Of a DNA stretch of 64,000 nucleotides, positions 44,560-54,193 are shown one piece after another. The stretch is from Bact-08 sp964533215. GTDB lineage: Bacteria; Bacteroidota; Bacteroidia; Bacteroidales; UBA932. Under the pieces are notes generated by a model, which ran no database searches, was not told the DNA's origin, and saw nothing but the letters and a program-made list of their open reading frames with translations. Position numbers and translations under genes: made by a program. How positions within the stretch are numbered: position 1 is the first letter of the stretch; each line of letters starts with the position of its first letter. The stretch lies in NCBI GenBank assembly GCA_964533215.1, contig CAZHLJ010000001.1, positions 1,317,061 through 1,381,060 on the forward strand, written 5' to 3'.

Positions 44560-44601
44560 TTTAAAAAAAAGAAAAAGGGTACATGTTAAAATGCACCCTT
44601 T
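44560..44601 (-). terminator. Terminator of ssrA
   Basis: On the minus strand AAAGGGTGCA pairs with TGTACCCTTT around TTTTAACA and is followed by T-rich sequence, 46 bases beyond the tmRNA 3' end. Confidence 0.75.
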
Positions 44602-44646
44602 AATCTTGTCGAAAAGCTGTAAACTATTGATTTGCAGTTGTGTCTG

Positions 44647-45044
44647 TGGAGATGGGCGGACTCGAACCGCCGTCCAAACAAACCATCCAAAAGCTTTCTA
44701 CACGCTTAGCCTGTTATTGATTGTCGGCGTTGAGCTGCTTGCAGGCATGCCACTCAAAACTTATCCTCTTTATCTTTGAGCATCGTAGAGGAGTAAATGC
44801 CCGCAGCCATACTTGTTTGATACCCCATATGTCTGACATAGTCGGCCTAAAGTCAGGCGGGATACTCGTCACGGCCGGACCTAGCCGGCGGCGATAAAGC
44901 GTAAAAGCTTAGCTTAATTACGCAGCGAGTGCATAGTTGTTGTTGCCAGTTAATGGCTTGTGACCCGGGATTATCGAGCCGGCCTCACAACGCTCGACGT
45001 GCTTACCTTCCGATTCAATTTGCTGTCAAAACCAAAACATCCCC
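44647..45044 (-). ncRNA. ssrA: tmRNA (transfer-messenger RNA)
   Basis: The minus strand begins GGGGATGTTTTGGTTTTGAC and ends GGTTCGAGTCCGCCCATCTCC plus discriminator A; GGGGATG pairs with CATCTCC as the acceptor stem. CCA is not encoded. The tag frame reads GGC AAC AAC AAC TAT GCA CTC GCT GCG TAA, that is GNNNYALAA, with GGC as likely resume codon. tmRNA rescues stalled ribosomes and marks the nascent chain for proteolysis. Length about 398 nt is normal for Bacteroidetes. The tag end YALAA is conserved in this phylum. Confidence 0.94.
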
Positions 45045-45085
45045 GAAAGTTGCTGCAAAGGTATTATAAAAAATGAGATTATCTT

Positions 45086-45730
45086 CTAGAAAAAATATGG
45101 TGAGACAAAACGCCACAAACCTTCAAGTGTGGAAATAAGTCCAATTACGACAATGACAATGCCGGAAACTCTGTTGATCATGAGTAACTGCCTTAACCTG
45201 AATCTTTTTCGAAATATGTTGATTGAAGTGCTAAGTATGAACCACCATGTGGTAGCACCTATGAACACTCCCCAGAGAATCAACGAAAGAGCCCAGTCTT
45301 TTGAAAGACTGTCTACATCTACACCAACAAAGGCGAACATTCCCAAAATAAGAAATACAGATCCGGGGTTTGTCAAAGTCATTATGAAGGCAGAAAGAAA
45401 ATCCTCAAAATGCTTCTTTCCACTTTTTGGAAGGCGTATCTGTTTGACAGGATTGGTAAGAAAAATCTTAAGCCCAATCAGAGCAACCACCAACCCGCCA
45501 AGAAGCAAGACATAATTTTCATAAAAATCAATGAACTGCTGCAGATATGCAAGACCCAAAACTGAAACTGCAGAAAAAATGGTATCGGTGACAGCAGCAC
45601 CCATACCAGTTATAAACCCTGAGTTCCTGCCTTTACTAAGGGTTTTCTGTACGCACATGACACCAATAGGACCAAGTGGAATTGATGCTCCCATACCTAC
45701 AATAATACCCTTAATAAGACTTGAAACCAT
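45086..45730 (-). CDS. LysE/RhtB-family exporter
   Basis: 214 residues with six hydrophobic segments. The family start is clear: GIIVGMGASIPLGPIGVMCVQKTLSKGRNSG, containing the LGPIG motif, followed by GMGAAVTDTIFSAVS. LysE proteins export amino acids or similar small molecules; the substrate cannot be told. It starts 3 bases after the TonB receptor stop, so both are on one transcript. Confidence 0.88.
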   Translation of the reverse strand: MVSSLIKGIIVGMGASIPLGPIGVMCVQKTLSKGRNSGFITGMGAAVTDTIFSAVSVLGLAYLQQFIDFYENYVLLLGGLVVALIGLKIFLTNPVKQIRLPKSGKKHFEDFLSAFIMTLTNPGSVFLILGMFAFVGVDVDSLSKDWALSLILWGVFIGATTWWFILSTSINIFRKRFRLRQLLMINRVSGIVIVVIGLISTLEGLWRFVSPYFF

Positions 45731-45733
45731 ATT

Positions 45734-48022
45734 TTATAATGCTATTTTTAAACCGACTCCAAAGTTAAATGGATTGTTTTTCTGTGCAATTCCAATGCCA
45801 AGAGATTCAAAATAGAAAGTGTTGTAGCGGTTATTTGTAATATTCTGCAAAAACAATGACAGTTCAAAAATAGAAAAATTAATTGAAGAGCCAAAGTTCA
45901 CGGAGGTGTAAAAATCCTGAGCTACGTCATTTTTCTCTGTCCAGTAGATCTTTCCTGCGCCATTCAACTGAGCTGAAAGGTTTAGCCTTTTTATGAATTT
46001 GCCGGGAAACTCTTTGTTATAGTTAATATCCAGATGCAAAGTATTCTGAGGTACAAAAGGCACATACTTTTTTGAGTAGTCATTTTGATTATCGGTATAG
46101 TCTATGAACTTTGACTTGGTGTAGCCATAGTTAAGATCAGCATCAAAAGCCTTGCTGATTTTGTAGGATATATTTAATTCAAGACCGGTGCTGTAAGACT
46201 TGGCTGCATTCTTTGCAATTCTTCCAAGTCCGTTTCCGGAAGCAAACTGAACAACCTGTTGGTCTCTGCTTGCAATGTAGAATATTGCACCATTGAGAGA
46301 AAGTTTGTCAGGAATAAGTTCTCCGCTGTAACCTATTTCGTTGTTCCAGTTATACTCAGGATGATAAGATACTGTGTTGTCTGCATCAATCTCGCTCGAT
46401 CCGCCTGTTATTGGAGAAGCACCGCCTCTTGTCATAAGTTTGGATTGCAGAAGATCTGAGAACATCTGTATATTATATCCACCGGCCTTGTATCCTCTTG
46501 CAGATGTGAAGAAAACCTTGTTTTCATCGTTGAATCGGTATTGAAGAGCAACCTTAGGAAGGAAAACCCCGGTCGATTGATCGTCAGATCCTTTTATTAC
46601 AGCAGGAATAGTTTGGTGCATGGTTGTAGGAACACGAGGTATCTGGTACCAGATATCGTAAGACGTTTGATTGTCGTAGTCAAGGGATTGGTGTTCGTAC
46701 TCGTATCTCAGACCAAGCGTCATAGATAGGCCGTCTATAAAGACTTTGCCCAGGGTCACCTGGTGAAATGCGGCAAATCCGTATGATTTCTGTCCGAACT
46801 CACCCTTTACAGGAATGGTCTCGTTTACAACATGCATTAGGAAAGGCATTGTGTGATTTTCGTACAGAGTGTTGAAAGTGCTCTGGAAAAATCTGAACAC
46901 TCCATCTTTGCCAAATACAACGGGTGCACCTGTATGATTCTTCTGATAAAACCCTGATACACCGGAAACAAACTGGTAATTCTTATTGTTCTCAGACTTG
47001 AAGATAGCCTCTTGCGTAAAGTTGTTTATCTTCTGAGCCTGCATCATGGTAAAGAGTGAGGCAGGAGAGAAGTCCTGATCCAGCTTCATTGTGTCGTTCA
47101 GATACTGGTATGATGATATAAGGTTCATTTTCCATTTGGCAGCATTGTGGGTTATAACAAGACTGTTTGTACTCATCAGGCGTTTGTAGGAATTTGTGTC
47201 GTTGTAGTTTGGAGAAGAAGTCTTGCCTGTGGCCTTGTCATACTTGCCGTATGGATATGCATCTTGGTCTGTGTTTTCCAGGTGTGCGGTAGCCTCTGCA
47301 CTCCATCTTGGAGCTATTTTCCACCCCAGCTTAAATCTCCCTCCGGCAGAAACACTCTTGTCTGCTTTCTTTCCATTGAACTTGTTGGTGAAAAAGCCAT
47401 CCTGGTGAGAATAAAATCCACCTAAAGAGAATGCAAGGTTGTTGCTTATCTTATGATTTGTATTGAAACTGCCTCTGTATGTGCCGTAATTTCCGGCAAA
47501 CAGGTTGATTTTAGTTGCAGATGGAGCAAATGGTGATATAGTTCTTATATGTATTATTCCTCCGAGTGCATTTCTCCCATATAAAGTACCTTGAGGACCT
47601 CTAAGCACCTCTATCCTGTCAATGTCCATTAAATCAAAATCGTAGGCACTCTTGTCTATGTATGGGACATTATCTACATATAAACCGACAGATGGAGAAG
47701 GGCTGTAGCGTGAACCGATGCCCCTTATATAAATTGCAGATGTGAGTTTTGATCCGTAGTCAGGAATGTAAAGATTTGGAACAACATATGATATATCCTT
47801 TATTGATGAGGTATGTGTCTTCTCTACAAAAGCACTGTTAAGAATAGACGTCGATGCAGGAATTTGCTTGAGAAAATAGGTCTCCTTTGGGGTGGAAATA
47901 ACCGCAACTCCCTTGGGGTAATAGTAGATTGTTGTATCTTTGTTCAGGCTCTGTGCAGAAAGTGTCAGTGTTGAGACAATTGTCAGAAACAATGGCGCAA
48001 TAAATTTTAAGATTCTCTTCAT
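45734..48022 (-). CDS. TonB-dependent outer-membrane receptor
   Basis: 762 residues from the ATG at 48022 (MKRILKF); an ATG three codons upstream is possible. A signal peptide ends near LSAQ. The plug domain has SAIYIRGIGSRYSPSPSVGLYVDNVPYID and the conserved DIDRIEVLRGPQGTLYGRNALGGIIHI, and the rest is a 22-stranded barrel pattern ending in a hydrophobic strand (FNFGVGLKIAL). There is no carboxypeptidase-like N-domain and no SusD partner, so this is a plain siderophore/cobalamin-type receptor rather than SusC. The cargo is unknown; the downstream LysE gene may handle the same substrate. Confidence 0.93.
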   Translation of the reverse strand: MKRILKFIAPLFLTIVSTLTLSAQSLNKDTTIYYYPKGVAVISTPKETYFLKQIPASTSILNSAFVEKTHTSSIKDISYVVPNLYIPDYGSKLTSAIYIRGIGSRYSPSPSVGLYVDNVPYIDKSAYDFDLMDIDRIEVLRGPQGTLYGRNALGGIIHIRTISPFAPSATKINLFAGNYGTYRGSFNTNHKISNNLAFSLGGFYSHQDGFFTNKFNGKKADKSVSAGGRFKLGWKIAPRWSAEATAHLENTDQDAYPYGKYDKATGKTSSPNYNDTNSYKRLMSTNSLVITHNAAKWKMNLISSYQYLNDTMKLDQDFSPASLFTMMQAQKINNFTQEAIFKSENNKNYQFVSGVSGFYQKNHTGAPVVFGKDGVFRFFQSTFNTLYENHTMPFLMHVVNETIPVKGEFGQKSYGFAAFHQVTLGKVFIDGLSMTLGLRYEYEHQSLDYDNQTSYDIWYQIPRVPTTMHQTIPAVIKGSDDQSTGVFLPKVALQYRFNDENKVFFTSARGYKAGGYNIQMFSDLLQSKLMTRGGASPITGGSSEIDADNTVSYHPEYNWNNEIGYSGELIPDKLSLNGAIFYIASRDQQVVQFASGNGLGRIAKNAAKSYSTGLELNISYKISKAFDADLNYGYTKSKFIDYTDNQNDYSKKYVPFVPQNTLHLDINYNKEFPGKFIKRLNLSAQLNGAGKIYWTEKNDVAQDFYTSVNFGSSINFSIFELSLFLQNITNNRYNTFYFESLGIGIAQKNNPFNFGVGLKIAL

Positions 48023-48062
48023 TTCGTACATTTCATTTAAAAGACCGCAAAATTAGCAAAAT

Positions 48063-49670
48063 ATGGTTAGAAAAAAGGTTTTAATTTTATGGGGACTGGT
48101 TCTCATTACCTCATTGCTGTTGTCGATACCATTCTTAATCCCTCATACAGGGTTACTTATGTTGATTGCCCTTGTTCCTTTGCTTTTGCTTGAAAAAAAA
48201 CTTTCCGAATGGTCGGTGAAAAAGGGATGGGTTTACTACTATTCTGCTTTTTTCCTATGGAACCTCTTCTCCACATACTGGATATACAACGCTACCCTGG
48301 CCGGGGCGATTGCGGCAGTTGTGCTTAACGCATTGCAGATGTCGTTGGTATTTGCGATGTTCATCTGGTTTAAACGCAAGAGCAAACCTGTTTTGGGCTA
48401 TCTTTTCCTTATTTTGGGCTGGCTTGCTTGGGAACACTTCTATTTCGAGGCAGAGATATCATGGCCGTGGCTGGTTCTTGGCAACGGGTTGGCTACTTCA
48501 GTCAGAAGCATACAGTGGTATGAGTTTACAGGAACTCTTGGCGGAAGCTTGTGGATTCTTTTATCGAATATTATCCTTTTCCATATAATCGACAACTTCA
48601 AGGAGCGCGTTAAGAGAGTCAACTCCTTGACTGTTGCTTTTCTTATCCTCATAATTGCCCCAATCTCTCTTTCTCAATGGATGTACCATAATTATAAAGA
48701 GGATAACAATCCAAAGAAATTTGTTGCACTCCAGCCAAACATAGACCCATATAATGATAAATTCTCCAATATGAGTCAGGATGAACAGGATGAGAAGCTA
48801 CTCTCTATTGCCAATGAAGCTGTTGACGAATCTACTGATTTTATTGTTGCACCAGAGACTTTCACATGCGGGTTGGTGGAAAATGACCCATCCGGCAACG
48901 GGACTTATAACAAAATGAGAGAGTTCCTGAAGACTAAAAAGGCAAGCGATATTCTTTTCGGAGCAACTACCTACTATGTTTACCCCGATTTGCCGACTGA
49001 TCCTGCACCTACCTATACGGCTAGAAAAATGGAAAACGGCTGGTATGATTCCTATAATACAGCTGTGTTTTTAGACAGTACAGGCAGAAACATGTTTTAT
49101 CATAAGTCGAAACTGGTTGTCTTGGTGGAATATCTTCCTTACCCTCAGTACTTGAAATTCATAAGGACTCTTTCAATAGACCTTGGAGGTTCAAGCGGAA
49201 GTTATGGGACACAGAAGGAGAGGAGCGTTTATCGCTCTTCGGACAAGTCTGTAAGTATTGGAGCTGCTATATGTTATGAATCAATATACGGTAATTATTA
49301 CAGAGATTATATACTAAAGGGAGCCAATGTGATGGCAATCATTACAAACGATGGATGGTGGGGCAATACACCGGGGTATCATCAACATCTGAGTTATGCA
49401 TCACTTAGGGCCATCGAGACACGTCGCTCAATAGTGAGAAGTGCAAATACAGGTATATCTGCACTGATAAACCAGAGAGGAGACATTGTGCAAAAGACAG
49501 AGTGGTGGAAAAACGCATACCTCAGAGGAGATCTGAACCTTAACGATAAGATCACAATATTCGTGAAATATGGAGATGTTATCGGAAGTGCTGCCTATGT
49601 ATCAATGGTGTTCTTTATTATCCTGGCTCTTCTCTTTATTCTAAAAATCCGCGTGAAGGGGATTCAATAA
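48063..49670 (+). CDS. lnt: Apolipoprotein N-acyltransferase
   Basis: 535 residues. Lnt adds the third acyl chain to lipoproteins in the inner membrane. Six or so TM helices occupy the first 200 residues. The nitrilase domain holds the catalytic triad E265 (VAPETF), K348 (YHKSKLVVLVEYLPY) and C404 (GAAICYESIYG). WWGNTPGYHQHLSYASLRAIETRRSIVRSANTG is the conserved C-terminal block. The last 35 bases overlap, tail to tail, the 3' end of the UbiD-like gene. Many lipoproteins in this window are its presumed substrates. Confidence 0.94.
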   Translation: MVRKKVLILWGLVLITSLLLSIPFLIPHTGLLMLIALVPLLLLEKKLSEWSVKKGWVYYYSAFFLWNLFSTYWIYNATLAGAIAAVVLNALQMSLVFAMFIWFKRKSKPVLGYLFLILGWLAWEHFYFEAEISWPWLVLGNGLATSVRSIQWYEFTGTLGGSLWILLSNIILFHIIDNFKERVKRVNSLTVAFLILIIAPISLSQWMYHNYKEDNNPKKFVALQPNIDPYNDKFSNMSQDEQDEKLLSIANEAVDESTDFIVAPETFTCGLVENDPSGNGTYNKMREFLKTKKASDILFGATTYYVYPDLPTDPAPTYTARKMENGWYDSYNTAVFLDSTGRNMFYHKSKLVVLVEYLPYPQYLKFIRTLSIDLGGSSGSYGTQKERSVYRSSDKSVSIGAAICYESIYGNYYRDYILKGANVMAIITNDGWWGNTPGYHQHLSYASLRAIETRRSIVRSANTGISALINQRGDIVQKTEWWKNAYLRGDLNLNDKITIFVKYGDVIGSAAYVSMVFFIILALLFILKIRVKGIQ

Positions 49671-51360
49671 AATCTCCCAAACCAAGAGATTTCCATTTCT
49701 TATCAACAGATTCAATGGTCTCTATGGATGAGTGGGCAATTTTTGGCCATTCGCGCGTGTTTTTGCCTTTTGCTTTGGTTTTGCTGTCCATGACAAGTTT
49801 ACCTTCTACAAACCGTGAGTCGCGGATAGGGTCGCAATTGTTCCCCCATAGCCACAAAGAGATATATTCGGATGTCAGGTCTACATTCTTGTCAAGCAAT
49901 ACGTTTATCAGCCCTTTTAAATCATCTTCGTTGTGTGTGAAGTGAATTGCCTTTAAACCTTCCGGATTGATATTCTCTTCCTGAGGTAACTGACCACCAC
50001 ACTCTTCGGGGTATTTTGCTGTAGCGTCAATCATCATTTTTCCTCCATATCCACATTGAGGAGCAGAGTGGTCCAGAATGTCAAGAGGACCTCTGCTGAA
50101 GTGAGTATCCCTGCGTGGTGAGTAGTTGGCGGCAATTGTTTCAAATAGCAGACTGTGATCGCGGATGTCTATATCCTGGTCAACGACAACCATAATCTTG
50201 TTGAACATCATCTGTCCGGCACCCCAAAGAGCGTGGGCAACTTTGATGGCATGTCCGGGGAAACTCTTCTTTATCTTTATAACAGCCAGGTTATGACCGA
50301 CACCCTCTTCAGGAAGGTATAGGTCAACAATCTCTGGAACCATTGCAAATTTTATTGGAGTAAGGAATATCTTCTCTGTTGCATAGGCAATGTATTTATC
50401 TTCCTGAGGAGGAACTCCAACCAATGTAGCAGGGTAGATAGCCCCTTTCTTATGAGAAATGCATGTAATGTGCATTTTAGGGTATAGGTCAGCCAAAGAA
50501 TAAAATCCTGTGTGATCACCAAAAGGACCTTCGATTACCCAATCTTCGTTTTTCTCGATGTATCCTTCAATTACAAAATCACAGTCGGCAGGGACTTGAA
50601 GTGGCTGGGTGAGGCAATCTGTTAGGGATACAGCCTTGTCCCTAAGGAAACCGGCAAGAAGGTATTCGTCTATTCCGTCAGGAAGCGGTGCTGTCGCAGC
50701 GTATGTATAGACAGGATCACCACCCAGTGCAACAGCTATCGGAAATTGATTTGTCTTGCTCTCTGCAAAGTGTCTTGCTCCAGTTTTGTGCCTGTGCCAG
50801 TGCATTCCTGTGGTACTCTCGGTAAAGACCTGCATCCTGTACATTCCAAGATTGCGTATTCCGCTCCTGGGATCCTTCGTGTGAACAAGAGGAAGAGTAA
50901 TGAACCTTCCTCCATCGTCCGGCCAGCATTGCAAAATTGGCAGTCGGCTCAGCTCAGGTTTATACAAGACAATCTCCTGACAAGGGGAGTCTCCTTTATG
51001 TTTGACCGGAATCCAGTTTGAAGCCTCTTTAAGCTGAGGAAGCAATTTCAGTTTATCCATCAAGGAGTGACGTTCTTGTGTCAGTTCCTTGAGAAGTGAG
51101 TCGAAATATTGTGTTATCTCATCAAAGGAGTCTATTCCTAAAGCATATTTGATCCTCTCTTTGGAACCCATCATATTTGTCAGTACAGGAAATGATGTCC
51201 CTGTGTTTTCAAACAGAAGGGCCTTTCCTCCGTCCGGTTGCTTTGATACTCTATCTGTGATATCGGCAATTTCCAGAACCGGGTCTACAAATTCCTTTAC
51301 CCTTATCAACTCTCCTTTGGAATCCAGAAAATCCACGAACTCCTGTAAACTCTTGTACAT
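49636..51360 (-). CDS. UbiD-family decarboxylase
   Basis: 574 residues. UbiD enzymes use prenylated FMN to remove carboxyl groups from aromatic or unsaturated acids. In Bacteroidetes the role is often a late step of menaquinone synthesis. Family blocks are YKSLQEFVDFLDSKGELIRV at the start, GMYRMQVFTESTTGMHWHRHKTGARH, GDPVYTYAATAPLP, WVIEGPFGDHTGFYS, and the Glu-rich region around MVPEIVDLYLPEEGVGHN. The C-terminal end is a family variant with DATAKYPEECGGQ. It is the second gene in a minus-strand run and starts 13 bases after the FAD-oxidase stop. Confidence 0.88.
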   Translation of the reverse strand: MYKSLQEFVDFLDSKGELIRVKEFVDPVLEIADITDRVSKQPDGGKALLFENTGTSFPVLTNMMGSKERIKYALGIDSFDEITQYFDSLLKELTQERHSLMDKLKLLPQLKEASNWIPVKHKGDSPCQEIVLYKPELSRLPILQCWPDDGGRFITLPLVHTKDPRSGIRNLGMYRMQVFTESTTGMHWHRHKTGARHFAESKTNQFPIAVALGGDPVYTYAATAPLPDGIDEYLLAGFLRDKAVSLTDCLTQPLQVPADCDFVIEGYIEKNEDWVIEGPFGDHTGFYSLADLYPKMHITCISHKKGAIYPATLVGVPPQEDKYIAYATEKIFLTPIKFAMVPEIVDLYLPEEGVGHNLAVIKIKKSFPGHAIKVAHALWGAGQMMFNKIMVVVDQDIDIRDHSLLFETIAANYSPRRDTHFSRGPLDILDHSAPQCGYGGKMMIDATAKYPEECGGQLPQEENINPEGLKAIHFTHNEDDLKGLINVLLDKNVDLTSEYISLWLWGNNCDPIRDSRFVEGKLVMDSKTKAKGKNTREWPKIAHSSIETIESVDKKWKSLGLGDFIESPSRGFLE

Positions 51361-51373
51361 AATTATTCAGTTG

Positions 51374-54193
51374 TTATCTCGATGCCTCTTCAACCAGGTA
51401 CATGATTGAAGAGTATGTTATTCCACTATGTTTTGAAAGTCCTATCTCGCAAGTGCGGGAGGTGGCATATCCCTCTTTGCAATCTTTACTCTGTTCTCTT
51501 AAAAATCTTAATCCATGTTGGTTAAGCTTAGGAAGCAAGAATCCCCTGTCTCCGGCAAAACCGCAGCAGTTGCTATCTATTACAACAACCTCAGAGGCGC
51601 ACGTACGGGCAATGTCACAGAGGATGCCGTCTACCTCCATCTTCTTGGCACTGCAGACAGAAAATACAGCCACCTTCTTGTCAATCTTATGAATATTCAG
51701 TTTGTCCAGAAGGAATACCTTTATGAATTCTGCGGGCTCGTAAAGTTTTATTCTATCTCCCATGTTGCTCTTCATGGTGTAGAGGCAAGGACTCATGTCG
51801 CAGAGAATAGGATATTTTCCCCCTTCCGAGGCCTCTGTCAGTGCAGCCTCAAGCTTGTCTGATGCAAGTTTTCCTGCCTCTACAAAACCTTTGCTTGAAA
51901 AAGCCATGCCACAACAAAGATTATCCAGCCCTTTTGGATAGATTACATCAAAATTGGCTCTTTTGAGAAGAACTTCTGTTAGCCGTGTAATCTCCATGGC
52001 GTCGCTGTAATCTTTTGACACTCCCATACTTCTGGTTATACATGAAGGAAAATAGACAACCTTGGAGGTGGACTTCCCTTTAGCATTTTTCCTTTCATCG
52101 GAAATCTTTTTTGCCGCTTTAGGAAAGTGTTCATTCCAAAGAGGCACTGCTCCACCCGAAACTTTGTGCATTGCCGTGGCTACAGAACCGAACAACCTCT
52201 TGCCTGCAAGCAAACGTAAGAAGTATACTGAATCCAGACCCAACCTCATACCTTTTGTCACAAGATTCATATTTCGGGCAACCGATATTGCGATTTTCTC
52301 AGCTTTTGGAGAGTGTCCCTCGTGACGGAGCTCCTTTACCAGCTTTCCTGTGTCTATCTTGACAGGGCACTTCACATAGCAAAGGCTGTCAGTTGCACAG
52401 GTTGCAAGGCCGGAATATTTGTACAATTTGTTGATCTCGGCAGCTCTATGAGGCTCTTCACCTGAAGCCCTTAGCCTCTCCATCTCTCTGAAAACAGTCA
52501 CCCTCTGTCTTGGTGAAAGAGTAAACCCTTCAGATACACAGGCCCCTTCGCAGAAACCACACTCCATACATTTATCAGCAGTTTCCCTTATAGAAGCCAT
52601 CGGTTTGAAATTCTTTATATGAATTTGCTTGTCTTCATTGAGAATCACTCCGGGATTAAGTATCCCTTTTGGATCGAACAGCTCTTTGATCTCTTTCATC
52701 ATGAGGTAAGCACTCTCTCCCCACTCTTTCTCCACAAAAGGAGCCATGTTCCTGCCAGTTCCGTGTTCAGCTTTCAGAGATCCGTCATATTTCCCTACAA
52801 CCATATCTGCAAGATCATCCATAAAAGCACTATATCTATTTACCTCTGCATCATTGCCGAAATCAGGACTGAACATGAAATGGAGGTTCCCGGCGAGGGC
52901 ATGACCGAATATCACAGCCTCTGTATAGCCGTGTTTTACAAAGAGGGCTTTAAGGTCCATGGTTGCAGATGCAAGCATTGGAACCGGGAAACAGATATCT
53001 TCAATTATTGATGTGCTGCCGCTTTTTCTCATACCGGCAACCGTAGGAAGAGTCTCCTTCCTTATTTTCCATAGTGTGGCCTGCTCTTTTGGGTCTTTTG
53101 TGAAAGTGAAAGGAAGCTCTGGTTCTATGCCTGAGATGCTTCCTGCTATCTGGTCGCTATTTCTTTGAAGCGAATCATCATCGTCAGCCTGTGTCTCTAT
53201 TAAGAGTCCGGTAGCCTCTTTTGAGAGGCTCTTGAGGAAATCCGGCACCCCTTTCGCATTCTCGACAGAACGTATTGCAGCTCTGTCTATAAGTTCAACT
53301 GCCGAGACGGGCTGATCCCTTAGAATCTGGACAGCCTTGCACGCGAGCTCTATTGTCGGATAAATTGCCAGAGCCAATGCCTTGTACTTGTTCTCAATTA
53401 CGGTGTTGTAAGTGATATCGGAAATGAATGCAAGTGTACCTTCCGAACCTATCATAAGGTGCTTCAGGATATCGAAACCGTCCGTAAAGTCTGTCAGAGC
53501 ATTAAGGCTGTATCCGGTGGTGTTTTTAATTTTGAATTTGCGCTTTATCCTCTCGAAAAGAACTTCATCGGCCTTAACTCTGGATGCCATCTGTTCAAGT
53601 CCGGCAATTATATGACCGTTGCTCTTCATGAAAGAGCTCCTGCTCTCCTGACTGGCTGTGTCCAGGATTGTTCCATCAGAGAGTATTACTTTAATATCAG
53701 CCAGAGTCTTGTACGAGTTCTCAGATGTTCCGCAGCACATTCCACTTGCGTTGTTGGCAGCAATTCCTCCGATCATGGCGCTATCAATGGATGCAGGATC
53801 GGGGCCGATTTTCCTGCCGAATCTGGCAAGATAGCCGTTAGCCTGATAACCACGGATTCCCACCTGCAATTTTATCTTGTCACCTCCATCCAGAATCGTA
53901 TGTTTATGCCATCCATGAGTTGCAATTACAAGAACAGAATCACTTATGGCCTGACCAGATAGAGAGGTGCCTGCAGCCCTGAATGTAACAGGAATGGATA
54001 GTTCCGACGCTTTCTGAACAACCAGTTGCAACTCTTTTTCTGAACTTACCTTAACAATCAGTTTAGGTATCAATCTGTAGAATGATGCGTCAGTACCAAA
54101 AGCCAATGTGCTGAGGGAATCGTGAAGGAGTCTCTCGCAGGGTATTTCTCGTATAAGCTCATCATAGAGCTCTTTATATTTTCCCGTTATCAT
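51374..54193 (-). CDS. D-lactate/glycolate-dehydrogenase-like FAD and Fe-S oxidoreductase
   Basis: 939 residues, three parts. FAD_binding_4 lies near 35-200 (LIVKVSSEKELQLVVQKASE, TFRAAGTSLSGQ, IGGIAANNASGMCCG) and the FAD-linked oxidase C-terminal domain near 250-500. A 4Fe-4S region near 540-620 has CMECGFCEGAC and CATDSLCYVKCPVK, and two CCG domains near 680-930 have CCGMAFSSKGF and CCGFAGDRGF. This GlcD-GlpC-like fusion fits D-lactate dehydrogenase of the Dld/YdiJ group, which passes electrons to quinones or a ferredoxin. Its start overlaps the thioredoxin-like stop by 4 bases. Confidence 0.9.
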   Translation of the reverse strand: MITGKYKELYDELIREIPCERLLHDSLSTLAFGTDASFYRLIPKLIVKVSSEKELQLVVQKASELSIPVTFRAAGTSLSGQAISDSVLVIATHGWHKHTILDGGDKIKLQVGIRGYQANGYLARFGRKIGPDPASIDSAMIGGIAANNASGMCCGTSENSYKTLADIKVILSDGTILDTASQESRSSFMKSNGHIIAGLEQMASRVKADEVLFERIKRKFKIKNTTGYSLNALTDFTDGFDILKHLMIGSEGTLAFISDITYNTVIENKYKALALAIYPTIELACKAVQILRDQPVSAVELIDRAAIRSVENAKGVPDFLKSLSKEATGLLIETQADDDDSLQRNSDQIAGSISGIEPELPFTFTKDPKEQATLWKIRKETLPTVAGMRKSGSTSIIEDICFPVPMLASATMDLKALFVKHGYTEAVIFGHALAGNLHFMFSPDFGNDAEVNRYSAFMDDLADMVVGKYDGSLKAEHGTGRNMAPFVEKEWGESAYLMMKEIKELFDPKGILNPGVILNEDKQIHIKNFKPMASIRETADKCMECGFCEGACVSEGFTLSPRQRVTVFREMERLRASGEEPHRAAEINKLYKYSGLATCATDSLCYVKCPVKIDTGKLVKELRHEGHSPKAEKIAISVARNMNLVTKGMRLGLDSVYFLRLLAGKRLFGSVATAMHKVSGGAVPLWNEHFPKAAKKISDERKNAKGKSTSKVVYFPSCITRSMGVSKDYSDAMEITRLTEVLLKRANFDVIYPKGLDNLCCGMAFSSKGFVEAGKLASDKLEAALTEASEGGKYPILCDMSPCLYTMKSNMGDRIKLYEPAEFIKVFLLDKLNIHKIDKKVAVFSVCSAKKMEVDGILCDIARTCASEVVVIDSNCCGFAGDRGFLLPKLNQHGLRFLREQSKDCKEGYATSRTCEIGLSKHSGITYSSIMYLVEEASR

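Noticed and set aside
44591..44779. Open frame of 62 codons over the tmRNA 3' end
   Set aside because: It is antisense to ssrA and explained by the RNA gene.
52619..53011. Plus-strand frame of 130 codons inside the FAD/Fe-S oxidoreductase gene
   Set aside because: Shadow of a strongly supported gene on the other strand; no family features.
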